36,160 bases of DNA from Candidatus Bipolaricaulota bacterium (lineage in GTDB: Bacteria > Bipolaricaulota > Bipolaricaulia > Bipolaricaulales > Bipolaricaulaceae). Both the position numbers and the translations under genes were made by a program. The stretch lies in contig JACIWJ010000014.1 of the NCBI GenBank assembly GCA_014361015.1, positions 1 through 36,160 on the forward strand, in the 5' to 3' direction. Within the stretch, counting starts at the first letter, position 1. Each line of letters opens with the position of its first letter. The notes beneath the pieces were generated by a model, which ran no database searches, was not told the DNA's origin, and saw nothing but the letters and a program-made list of their open reading frames with translations. This document shows positions 18,360-26,759 of this stretch, piece by piece.

Positions 18360-20087
18360 CTAGATGGGGACCTCCTCGATGGTGTAGATCTCGAGCGTGT
18401 CCCCGGGACGAACGTCGTTCCAGTCGCGGATCCGGATCCCGCACTCCCGGCCCGCCTGTACCTCCCGCACATCATCGGCGAACCGTTTGAGGGATGCGAT
18501 CTCCCCCACGAACACCTCCTCCCCTTCGCGGAGCGCCTTGACCCTCCCACCCCGCACCACGCGCCCCGTGCGGACGGAGCACCCGGCGATCCGACCCACA
18601 CCGTCGATGTCGAACGTCTTCAGGACCTCAGCCTCGCCCACCTTGACTTCGCGGTACTCGGGCCCGAGCAGTCGGCGCAGGGCGCGCCCCACGTCCTGGG
18701 CGAGGTCGTAGATGATGTCGTAGGTCCGCACGGGGACGTTGCGTTGCTCCGCCAGCCGCGCTGCCTTCCCGTCCACCCGCACCGCAAACCCGACGACGAG
18801 AGGTTGCCCTTCCTCCTCCGCCGAAGCGAGGAGGATGTCGGACTCGGTGACCGGCCCCACGCCAGCGTGGAGGAGTTCGAGCTCCACCCCATCGGCTTGG
18901 AGCGTTCCCAGCTCGTGCTTGGCCGCGTCAAGGGCACCCGTGCTCGCCGCTTTGAGCACCACAACGAGTTTCTTCGTCTGGGCGACCTGGATCAGCTCCT
19001 CGAACGTCTTCGGAGCGCGGACCGCCCGCCGCTCATCCGCGGTGGCCCGTGCCCGCTCCGCCGCAATGCGGCGCGCCTCGTTGGGGTTCTCGATCCTCTC
19101 GACGACCTCTCCCGCGGGGGGAACACCATCCAAGCCGAGGATCTGGACCGGCATCCCCGGTGTCGCCGCGGCGACCCGCTCTCCCCGGTGGTCGAGGAGG
19201 GCTCGCACCCGCCCCCACGTGCTCCCCGCCATGATCACGTCCCGCTCCCGCAGGGTCCCGTTCTTGACCACAACCGTGGCCAAGGGTCCCCGGGCCGGAT
19301 CGAGGTTGGACTCGATGATCGTCGCCTCGAGCTTCCCATCCGGGTCCCCATAGATCCCCTCCATGTCCGCGATGAGGAGGATCATCTCCAGGAGCTCATC
19401 CACCCCCTGCCCAGTGAGGGCAGAGAGGGGAACGGTGACCGTTGTCCCCCCCCACTCCTCGGGGGTGTAGCCGAGCTTGGCGAGGTCTTGGAGCACGCGG
19501 TCCTTGCTCGCTCCGGGCTTGTCCATCTTGTTGATCGCCACGATCATCGGCACCCCGGCAGCCTTGATGTGATCCACCGCCTCCACGGTCTGGGCCATCA
19601 CCCCATCGTCGGCGGCCACGACGAGGACAGCGATATCCGTGACCTGCGCTCCGCGGGCGCGCATCGCCGTGAACGCGCGGTGCCCCGGGGTATCGATGAA
19701 CGTGATCGCCCGACCGTTGACCAGGGCCTGGTAGGCGCCGATGGACTGGGTGATGCCACCCGCTTCCCCGTCGGCGACGTGGGCCTTGCGGATCGCGTCG
19801 AGGAGGGTCGTCTTCCCGTGATCGATGTGGCCCAGCACGGCCACGATCGGCGGGCGGGGCGTCCCCCGTGGCTTCGCGGGGGCCTCGGCCCTCTCGGGGG
19901 CCGGCGCCGCAGGGGGAGCGGGGGCAACCCGCTCGCGAAAGAATTCGCGGATGAGCTCGGCCTCCTCGTCGGTGACCGTGCTCACCGCCCGCAAGCCGGG
20001 CATCCCCAGCTCGACGAGCGCCTCCAACAGGTCCCGCGAAGGGACCCCTAGGTCACGGGCGATCTCGTACACGCGCTTCTTGGTCAA
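18360..20087 (-). CDS. infB: translation initiation factor IF-2
   Basis: IF2_N-like [88 protein letters not shown]. Confidence 0.97.
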   Translation of the reverse strand: MTKKRVYEIARDLGVPSRDLLEALVELGMPGLRAVSTVTDEEAELIREFFRERVAPAPPAAPAPERAEAPAKPRGTPRPPIVAVLGHIDHGKTTLLDAIRKAHVADGEAGGITQSIGAYQALVNGRAITFIDTPGHRAFTAMRARGAQVTDIAVLVVAADDGVMAQTVEAVDHIKAAGVPMIVAINKMDKPGASKDRVLQDLAKLGYTPEEWGGTTVTVPLSALTGQGVDELLEMILLIADMEGIYGDPDGKLEATIIESNLDPARGPLATVVVKNGTLRERDVIMAGSTWGRVRALLDHRGERVAAATPGMPVQILGLDGVPPAGEVVERIENPNEARRIAAERARATADERRAVRAPKTFEELIQVAQTKKLVVVLKAASTGALDAAKHELGTLQADGVELELLHAGVGPVTESDILLASAEEEGQPLVVGFAVRVDGKAARLAEQRNVPVRTYDIIYDLAQDVGRALRRLLGPEYREVKVGEAEVLKTFDIDGVGRIAGCSVRTGRVVRGGRVKALREGEEVFVGEIASLKRFADDVREVQAGRECGIRIRDWNDVRPGDTLEIYTIEEVPI

Positions 20088-20106
20088 ACTCCTCCTCCCC
20101 AGGGCA

Positions 20107-20247
20107 TCACGCCGGCGTCAGCCGATGCCGCCCCTTCTTCCTCCTCCGGGCAAGCACGGCCCGTCCCCCCGGCGTCCGCTTGCGGGCCAGGAACCCGTGG
20201 ACGCGGTACCTGCGCCGACGATGGGGTTGAAAAGTGCGCTTGGGCAT
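20107..20247 (-). CDS. rpmH: 50S ribosomal protein L34
   Basis: [46 protein letters not shown] (46 aa); RBS GGAGGAACTC; absent from the supplied ORF track. Confidence 0.96.
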   Translation of the reverse strand: MPKRTFQPHRRRRYRVHGFLARKRTPGGRAVLARRRKKGRHRLTPA

Positions 20248-20268
20248 GAGTTCCTCCTTCTCGTCCGC

Positions 20269-20964
20269 TCACCGTAACTTCGCCCATTCTCCCTTGGTTT
20301 CGTGCGGGGTGCAACTTCCCCGATCTCCCCACAGCCCCCGCGAGAGGAGATCCGTGACACATCTCCATCGGGTACGGCAGATCGGAGGGAGGGTCCCCTC
20401 CTCCGCCAGCCACGAGGCGAGGTACTGCCGGACCTTGGGTTCACCGGGGTACCCCCACCCGAAGTCCCCGAACCGCTGGCGCAAGGCGACCACGTACCCA
20501 TCCCGCACCACCTTCGCCAGAAGCGAGGCCGCAGCGACGGCCGGATGGTCGCGGTCCGCCTTGGGGAAGGCGTCGATGGCCGGAGGGGGAGCAGCGCACC
20601 GCGCGGAAAGGGCGGCCACGAACCTCCCCACGGCGAGGGGAGCAACCGGGGCATCGACCACGACCCGCTCCGGCCCCAGGCGGTCCACCAGGCTCGCCGC
20701 GGCGGCGAGCTCGAGGGACGTCAAACTGTCCCCATCCACGGCCGCGGCCGGGATGACCACCACCCTCCCCCGGGCGCCCGCGGCGGCCAGTGCCCGCACC
20801 ACGGCGAGTCGCCTCGCGCGCGGCACGAGCTTCGAGTCCCGTGCCCCCAGCTCCCACAGGCCCGCGAGGCCCTCCTCCACCACGTGCACCCCAGCGACGA
20901 CGAGCGGCCCCAGCACCGCCCCCCGTCCCGCTTCGTCGATCCCGAGAACAGTCCCCACCCTCAC
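20269..20964 (-). CDS. rnhB: ribonuclease HII
   Basis: GTVLGIDEAGRGAVLGPLVVAGV; ARDSKLVPRARR; KADRDHPAVAAASLLAKVVRD; GTG start overlapping the rhomboid stop. Confidence 0.94.
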   Translation of the reverse strand: MRVGTVLGIDEAGRGAVLGPLVVAGVHVVEEGLAGLWELGARDSKLVPRARRLAVVRALAAAGARGRVVVIPAAAVDGDSLTSLELAAAASLVDRLGPERVVVDAPVAPLAVGRFVAALSARCAAPPPAIDAFPKADRDHPAVAAASLLAKVVRDGYVVALRQRFGDFGWGYPGEPKVRQYLASWLAEEGTLPPICRTRWRCVTDLLSRGLWGDRGSCTPHETKGEWAKLR

Positions 20965-21791
20965 CGCCAGTACCGCCGGTCGCGCCGCCACCACGTCACA
21001 AGGCCCGGGGCTACCGCCCGACGCTTGAGGGGGAACACGAGGAGGGCTCCCGCGATGAACCCCCCGATGTGGGCGAACCACGCCACCCCCTCCGCCCCCC
21101 CCAAATCGACCAGGCCCGAGAAGAGCTGGATCAAGAACCAAACCCCCAACAGGAACAGCGCCGGGATCTCCACGAAGTGGAGGAAGAAGAACAGGGGAAC
21201 CACCGTCAGCACCCGCGCCCACGGAAAGAGGACGAGATAGGCGCCCAGCACGCCCGCGATCGCCCCCGAAGCCCCGATCATCGGGACCGTAGATCGGGCG
21301 CTCACCGCGGCCTGGAGCATCGCCCCCGCTGCCCCGACGAGGACGTAGAAGAGGAGGAACCTCCACCGCCCGAGGGCGGCCTCGACGTTGTCCCCGAAGA
21401 TCCAGAGGTAGAGCATGTTCCCAAGGAGATGGAACCACCCCCCGTGGAGGAACATCGAGCTGAGGATCGTGACCCAGATCGGGAACGGCGCCTGCGGAGG
21501 CAGATCCTTCCCCGACCACAGCTCGGCCGGGACCAGCCCGAAGCGGATCACGAACTGGTCTCGCTCGGTGATCGGGTAGAGACAGCCCCGCCCGTACCGG
21601 CGATACAGGAGGGGATCGAACCCCGGCGCGGACTGGCCGAACGTCCCCTCCCACTCGCACCGATCGAGGAACACGAGCACGCGGTCGGAGTAGCTCAACG
21701 TGTAGAGGAAGGCGACCACGTTGAGGGCGATGAGAACGATCGTGACGTAGGGCACGATTCCACTCGGCCGCCCATCGCGCAACGGGATCAT
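20961..21791 (-). CDS. rhomboid family intramembrane serine protease
   Basis: FLHGGWFHLLGNMLYLWIFGDNVE; GASGAIAGVLGAYL; AHIGGFIAG. Confidence 0.95.
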   Translation of the reverse strand: MIPLRDGRPSGIVPYVTIVLIALNVVAFLYTLSYSDRVLVFLDRCEWEGTFGQSAPGFDPLLYRRYGRGCLYPITERDQFVIRFGLVPAELWSGKDLPPQAPFPIWVTILSSMFLHGGWFHLLGNMLYLWIFGDNVEAALGRWRFLLFYVLVGAAGAMLQAAVSARSTVPMIGASGAIAGVLGAYLVLFPWARVLTVVPLFFFLHFVEIPALFLLGVWFLIQLFSGLVDLGGAEGVAWFAHIGGFIAGALLVFPLKRRAVAPGLVTWWRRDRRYWR

Positions 21792-21889
21792 CTCAGCTCC
21801 TCGCGTTCCATTCTAGCGCTCCTGAGGAAGGGGCGGTAGTTGTGGCCGCGTCCCGTTCCCTATACCATGCCCGCACAAAGGAGGCGACG

Positions 21890-22921
21890 GTGGAGCTTCT
21901 GCGCAAACTGTCTGAAGCAGCGGGAATCCCCGGCCGGGAAGACGAGGTGCGGGCGATCGTGCGCGGCGCCCTGAAGGGACACGTCGACACAATGGAGGTA
22001 GATAGGCTCGGGAACCTAATCGCCCACAAGAAGGGCAAGGGACCGAAGGTGGTCGTGGCCGGACACATGGACGAAATCGGATTCCTCGTGTCCCACGTCG
22101 ACGAGGAGACCGGGTTCCTGCGGATCGAGCCCGTGGGCGGGTTTGACCCCCGCACCCTGATCGCTTCCCGGGTCACGGTCCACGCCCAAGGGGGCCCCCT
22201 CACCGGCCTCATCGGGACGAAGCCGATCCACATCCTCACCGAGGAGGAGAAGAAGAAGGAGATCCGGATCCAAGACCTGTTCGTGGATCTAGGGCTCCCG
22301 GGGAAGAAGGTGGCGAGGAAGGTGCGGGTCGGAGACCCGGTGACCCTCGTCCAGTCGTTCACCCAGGTCGGGGACCTGGTGTCGGGGAAGGCCCTCGACG
22401 ACCGGCTGGGGGTGTACGTGGGGATCGAGGCGATGCGGCGCGTGAAGAGACACCAAGCCGATGTCTACTTCGTGGGGACCGTCCAAGAAGAGGTCGGGCT
22501 GCGGGGGGCGCGGGCGAGCGCGTTCGCGATCAACCCTGACATCGGCGTGGCGCTCGACGTGACGCTCGCCTGCGACATGCCCGGGGTGTCCGCCCACGAG
22601 CAGGTCACCAAGCTCGGCAAGGGAGTGGCGATCAAGCTCAAGGACTCCGCGTCGATTTCCCATCCCGGCCTCGTGCGGTTCCTCGTCGACCTCGCCGAGA
22701 AGAAGAAGATCCCGTACCAGATGGAGATCCTCCCCCGGGGAGGGACCGATGCCGGCGCGATCCAATTGGCGCGGGAGGGAGCGGCGGTGGTGACCCTGTC
22801 CGTACCCACGCGGTACGTGCACTCTGTGGTCGAGGCGGCCCACGTCGACGACATCGAGGCCGCGATCAAGCTCCTCACCACGTTCCTCGAGAACTGCCAC
22901 CAGGCCGACCTCAAGCTGTGA
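21890..22921 (+). CDS. M42 family metallopeptidase (glutamyl aminopeptidase/deblocking aminopeptidase)
   Basis: AAGIPGREDEVRAIV; VVAGHMDEIGFLVSHVD; ALDDRLGVYVGIEAM; TVQEEVGLRGA; RGGTDAGAIQLAREGAA; GTG start with AAAGGAGG RBS. Confidence 0.93.
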   Translation: MELLRKLSEAAGIPGREDEVRAIVRGALKGHVDTMEVDRLGNLIAHKKGKGPKVVVAGHMDEIGFLVSHVDEETGFLRIEPVGGFDPRTLIASRVTVHAQGGPLTGLIGTKPIHILTEEEKKKEIRIQDLFVDLGLPGKKVARKVRVGDPVTLVQSFTQVGDLVSGKALDDRLGVYVGIEAMRRVKRHQADVYFVGTVQEEVGLRGARASAFAINPDIGVALDVTLACDMPGVSAHEQVTKLGKGVAIKLKDSASISHPGLVRFLVDLAEKKKIPYQMEILPRGGTDAGAIQLAREGAAVVTLSVPTRYVHSVVEAAHVDDIEAAIKLLTTFLENCHQADLKL

Positions 22922-22946
22922 CGGGCCACGGGGGAAGGAGGACCCC

Positions 22947-24311
22947 GTGAGACGGATCCTGTTCCGCGATGTGGACGTGATCGCCACGTTCGACCCGGAG
23001 GGCCGGGAGCTGCGGAGCGGGTGGCTCCTCGTCGAGGGGAATCGGATCGCAGCGCTGGGGGAGGGGGCCGCGCCAGCGGGCTCGTTCGACGAGGTCGTCT
23101 CAGGCCGGGATCGGGTGATGATCCCAGGGATGGTCAACACCCACCACCACCTGTACCAGACCCTCTTCCGCGCCGTGCCGGGCGCGGCGGATAAAGAGCT
23201 CTTCGACTGGCTCGTGTTCCTGTACGAGAAGTGGCGGGGGATCGACGAGGACGCGGTGCGCACGTCGGCGATCGTGGGTTGCCTCGAGCTTCTCCTCTCC
23301 GGATGCACGACGACCACCGACCACCTGTACCTCTTCCCCCGCGGGAAGGAGAAGCTCACCGACCTCGAGATCGAGGCAGCGCGCGAGGTCGGGATCCGCT
23401 TCCATCCCACGCGGGGCTCGATGTCCCTGTCCCGCGATGAGGGAGGCCTCCCCCCACCGGATGTCGTCCAGAAGGAAGAAGAGATCCTCCGCGACAGTGA
23501 GCGGATCATCGCCCGGTGGCATGACCCCTCGTTCGGGGCAATGGTCCGGATCGCCCTCGCCCCGTGCTCCCCGTTCTCCGTGACCCAGGAGCTGATGGGA
23601 GAGACCGCCGCTCTGGCTCGGGAACATGGGGTCCTCCTCCACACCCACCTCGCCGAGACGACCGACGAGGAGGAGTTCTGCCTGGCGAGGTTCGGGATGC
23701 GACCCGTGGACTACCTGGAGAGCGTGGGCTGGCTTGAGGGCGACGTGTGGCTCGCCCACCTCGTCTACATCACGTCGGACGACGTCCGGCGGCTGGCCCG
23801 GGCCGGGGTGGGCATGGCCCACTGCCCGAGCTCGAACATGATCCTCGGCTCGGGGATCGCTCCCGTCCCCGAGGCCCTCGCCGCCGGGATGACAGTGGGC
23901 CTCGGGGTGGACGGTTCGGCGTCGAACGACGCCTCGAACATGGTCCGCGAGGCGAGGCAGGCGATGCTCCTCGCACGGGTCAAGTACGGAGCCGGGGCGA
24001 TGACCGCCCGCCAGGCGCTTGCGCTCGCCACCGTGGGCGGGGCGAGGGTCCTCCACCGGGACCAGGAGATGGGCTCCCTTGAAGCGGGAAAGTGCGCGGA
24101 CCTCTCGCTGTGGGACCTCTCCGCCCTCGAGTTCGCCGGGGCGGCGGACCCCGTGGCCGCCCTCGTCCACTGCGGGGCCCAGTACGCCGACCTGGTGATG
24201 GTGAACGGCGAGATCCGCGTCCGGGGAGGCCGGCTCGTGGACGAGGGCCTGTACGGCTTCGTCCCCCGGCAGCGGGAGATCGCGCGGAAGCTGGTCGGTG
24301 GCGGACGATGA
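22947..24311 (+). CDS. amidohydrolase, 8-oxoguanine deaminase-like (TrzN/AtzB/SsnA superfamily)
   Basis: PGMVNTHHHLYQTLFRAVPGA; LLLSGCTTTTDHLYLFPRG; LLHTHLAET; LGVDGSASNDASNMVREARQAMLLAR. Confidence 0.85.
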   Translation: MRRILFRDVDVIATFDPEGRELRSGWLLVEGNRIAALGEGAAPAGSFDEVVSGRDRVMIPGMVNTHHHLYQTLFRAVPGAADKELFDWLVFLYEKWRGIDEDAVRTSAIVGCLELLLSGCTTTTDHLYLFPRGKEKLTDLEIEAAREVGIRFHPTRGSMSLSRDEGGLPPPDVVQKEEEILRDSERIIARWHDPSFGAMVRIALAPCSPFSVTQELMGETAALAREHGVLLHTHLAETTDEEEFCLARFGMRPVDYLESVGWLEGDVWLAHLVYITSDDVRRLARAGVGMAHCPSSNMILGSGIAPVPEALAAGMTVGLGVDGSASNDASNMVREARQAMLLARVKYGAGAMTARQALALATVGGARVLHRDQEMGSLEAGKCADLSLWDLSALEFAGAADPVAALVHCGAQYADLVMVNGEIRVRGGRLVDEGLYGFVPRQREIARKLVGGGR

Positions 24312-24589
24312 GGGTCGAGGTCCACGTGTTCTTCCCGTTCCGGGCCGAGATCGGAGATGGGCCGATCTTCCTCGATCTCCCCCCCGGCGCCGACGTCGCC
24401 CGGGCCGTGACCGCCCTGGTGGAACGGTACCCCCAGCTTCGGGAGCGAATCTTCGATCCCGGGGGCCGCATCCATCGCCACGTGTCCGCGCTGGTGAACG
24501 GCACGTCCGTCCAGTTCAAGAGCGGCTTCGCCTCTCCCCTTGCCGATGGCGACGTTCTCACCCTTCTTCCGCCGGTGGGCGGGGGGTGA
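24308..24589 (+). CDS. MoaD/ThiS-like beta-grasp sulfur-carrier protein
   Basis: MRVEVHVFFPFRAEIG...VSALVNGTSVQF...LADGDVLTLLPPVGGG; ends in Gly-Gly-Gly; ATGA overlap with the amidohydrolase. Confidence 0.8.
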   Translation: MRVEVHVFFPFRAEIGDGPIFLDLPPGADVARAVTALVERYPQLRERIFDPGGRIHRHVSALVNGTSVQFKSGFASPLADGDVLTLLPPVGGG

Positions 24590-24638
24590 GGTCCACCACC
24601 CAGAGAGCCCAACAGGGAGAACCGCGGTCCCGTCGGCT

Positions 24639-24715
24639 TGGTGGGTGGTGCAGGAGTTGAACCTGCGACCCCGCGCACGTCAAGCGCGTGCTCTACCGAG
24701 CTGAGCTAACCACCC
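24639..24715 (-). tRNA. tRNA-Val (anticodon GAC), CCA encoded
   Basis: GGGTGGTTAGCTCAGCTCGGTAGAGCACGCGCTTGACGTGCGCGGGGTCGCAGGTTCAACTCCTGCACCACCCACCA folds as a cloverleaf. Confidence 0.95.
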
Positions 24716-24783
24716 CACAATGCAGTCTGCGAGTCGAAAGTCCACGAGTCAACCCAGTCCTCCCCGCGGACTTGCGACTGTTC

Positions 24784-24859
24784 TGGAGGCGGCGCCCGGA
24801 TTTGAACCGGGGAATAAGGGATTTGCAGTCCCTCGCCTTTGCCGCTTGGCTACGCCGCC
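24784..24859 (-). tRNA. tRNA-Cys (anticodon GCA), CCA encoded
   Basis: GGCGGCGTAGCCAAGCGGCAAAGGCGAGGGACTGCAAATCCCTTATTCCCCGGTTCAAATCCGGGCGCCGCCTCCA; U73 discriminator typical of tRNA-Cys. Confidence 0.95.
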
Positions 24860-24864
24860 CCGGC

Positions 24865-25221
24865 TGGTGGAGGTGGGGGGAGTCGAACCCCCGTCCGAAA
24901 ACCCCTTGGCTTCGGCTTCTACAAGCTTAGCCCGCGTTCTTGTTCTCGGGCGTCACACTCCCACGGGCGGGATCGATCGGCCCCCAGCCTTGTGAGGTTT
25001 CGCCCAGGCGGCCCAAGGCCAGCCACCTGGACTAGCCCGTCTTGTCGACGCCCAACGGCACCCCACGGGCGGGAGCGCCGCGGACGGCTTACGCCTAGTT
25101 CAGGGCGTAAGCAGGAACAGTTGCGTAGTCGGCGTTTGTTTGCCGTTCCGCCGGATTTAGGAGGAGACGGACCTCCGCTTGCTGCCTGGCCTCGGTGTTC
25201 CCGTCGAGACCGGTCACCCCC
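24865..25221 (-). ncRNA. ssrA: transfer-messenger RNA (tmRNA), CCA encoded
   Basis: 5' GGGGGTGACCGGTCTCGACGGGAACACCGAGG; 3' GGACGGGGGTTCGACTCCCCCCACCTCCACCA; acceptor stem GGGGGTG/CACCTCC; H5 hairpin GCTTACGCC/GGCGTAAGC with TAG in the loop. Confidence 0.96.
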
Positions 25222-25231
25222 AAGCGACCCG

Positions 25232-25260
25232 ATTATACTCCCGGTGGAGGCGATGGCCAA
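25232..25260 (-). promoter_or_regulatory. ssrA promoter TTGGCC-17-TATAAT
   Basis: Minus strand: TTGGCC (25260-25255), 17-nt spacer, perfect TATAAT (25237-25232), 10 nt before the inferred tmRNA 5' end. Confidence 0.7.
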
Positions 25261-26738
25261 TGGGACGGGCCCTCCTCCCTGGGCTCGGGATTGCCCTCGG
25301 GTTCGGGATCGCGTTTGGCTACCTCCTCTTCCCAGGGCCGTGCGCTCTGGCTGCAGCGGGGGCGGCCCTCGTTGCGGCAGCGTGGCGGCGGTCGGTGCCC
25401 CTGCTGTGGGTGGCCACCTTCGCCCTCGGCCTGGGCCTGCCCCAGCCTGCGGACCTCCCCCCCCACCTTGTGTTCCAGCTCCCCAACCTCCGCGAGGTCA
25501 CGGGCCGGGTCCTCGACATCCCCGAGCCCCGCACCAAGAACGTCTCGTTCACCCTCGCCCTGGACAACCTCCCGGTCCTCCTGCTCGCTTACGTCCCCGC
25601 GGAGCCACCCGTCGCGCCGGGGGACCGGGTGAAGGTCATCGGCGGATGGGGGCTCCCCCAACCGGAGGGGTGGAGGACCAGCCTGGCCCGCCGCGGGATC
25701 CATGGGCTGTTCTGGGCAGATGAGGTCGAAATCCTCGCACCAGGACCGCCCTCGCTCACCCGTTGGGCGTCCCACGTTCGACAAGCCCTGCTTACTCACC
25801 TGTACCGGGTGGCCCCAGAGGGGACCGAGCGCGCTTCGCCGGCACTGGACCTGCTTGCGGCGCTCCTCGTCGGGGCACGGGGCAGGCTCCCGTCCGAAGA
25901 ACAGGAGGCGTTCCGCTTGGCGGGTGTGGCGCACATCCTCGCGCTGTCCGGGCTCCACGTGGGGATCCTCGCCGCCGGGGGGTGGTGGCTCCTCGGCCTC
26001 GTGCGCATCCGGCCCGCGTGGCGGTACCTCGTCCTGGTGCCTGCGGTCGGGTTCTACGTCCTCCTCGGGGGAGCCCGGGTGTCGCTCGTCCGCGCGGCGA
26101 TCATGTTCGCCCTCCTCGGCCTGTTCTGGCTCCTCTGGGAGCGGGGCTGGGTCCTGCGGAAGTGGCTCGATCCGCTCCAGGGGCTGGCGTTCGCCGCGGT
26201 CCTCGTCCTCACCCTCTGGCCATGGTCCGCCCTCGAGGCGGGGTTCCAGCTCTCGTTCCTCGCCACGGCAGGGATCATCGTGTTCCTCCCCACCTGGACG
26301 GGATCGGAGCTGCGCGCGCGCCTCCCCGGGTGGGCCCGCCGGCCGGCGGACCTGTTCGCGGTGACCCTGTGTGCCCAGATGGGGTCGATGCCGATCATCG
26401 GCTCCGTGTTCGGCTACCTCTCCCCGTACGGGCTCCTCGCCAACGTCCTCCTCGTCCCGTGGACGGGGCTCATCCTCTGGGGCGGGATCTTCCTCCTCGC
26501 GCTCTCCGCGCTCCCGGCGTCGATGCCGGTTGGGTCCTGGGCCGAACGGGTCCTCATCGCCCCGTACACGGCCGCAGTGCGCGGGCTCGCCTCCCTCCCT
26601 GGGGCGTCGCTCCCCGTCGGTCCGCAGCTCGGCCTGTGGTGGCTGTGCGCAGCACTGGGCGTCCTCCTCTTGCGAGCAGTGCTGGACGAGACCGGGCCAG
26701 GGCACGGGCCACTGCACCATCGAGCAGCGCCGCGGTGA
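25260..26738 (+). CDS. ComEC/Rec2 family competence protein (no metallo-beta-lactamase domain)
   Basis: DUF4131-like N terminus, then LAGVAHILALSGLHVGILAAGGWWLL; GARVSLVRAAIMFALLGLFWLL; LEAGFQLSFLATAGIIVFLP; GLLANVLLVPW. Confidence 0.92.
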   Translation: MGRALLPGLGIALGFGIAFGYLLFPGPCALAAAGAALVAAAWRRSVPLLWVATFALGLGLPQPADLPPHLVFQLPNLREVTGRVLDIPEPRTKNVSFTLALDNLPVLLLAYVPAEPPVAPGDRVKVIGGWGLPQPEGWRTSLARRGIHGLFWADEVEILAPGPPSLTRWASHVRQALLTHLYRVAPEGTERASPALDLLAALLVGARGRLPSEEQEAFRLAGVAHILALSGLHVGILAAGGWWLLGLVRIRPAWRYLVLVPAVGFYVLLGGARVSLVRAAIMFALLGLFWLLWERGWVLRKWLDPLQGLAFAAVLVLTLWPWSALEAGFQLSFLATAGIIVFLPTWTGSELRARLPGWARRPADLFAVTLCAQMGSMPIIGSVFGYLSPYGLLANVLLVPWTGLILWGGIFLLALSALPASMPVGSWAERVLIAPYTAAVRGLASLPGASLPVGPQLGLWWLCAALGVLLLRAVLDETGPGHGPLHHRAAPR

Positions 26739-26759
26739 GACGGCCGGTCGCGGCGAGTC

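Noticed and set aside
18744-20051. 435-aa plus-strand ORF antisense to infB
   Set aside because: Mirror ORF of a strongly conserved infB reading frame
20084-20654. ORFs 20084-20413 and 20118-20654 (minus) in the rpmH region
   Set aside because: Different frames from the clear L34 and RNase HII sequences; no conserved motifs
24688-25260. ORFs across the tRNA/tmRNA cluster (e.g. 24688-24930, 24919-25260)
   Set aside because: The sequence is fully explained by tRNA-Val, tRNA-Cys and ssrA
25233-26720. 495-aa minus-strand ORF antisense to comEC
   Set aside because: Acidic/Arg/Pro-rich shadow ORF; the comEC frame has clear TM and Competence motifs
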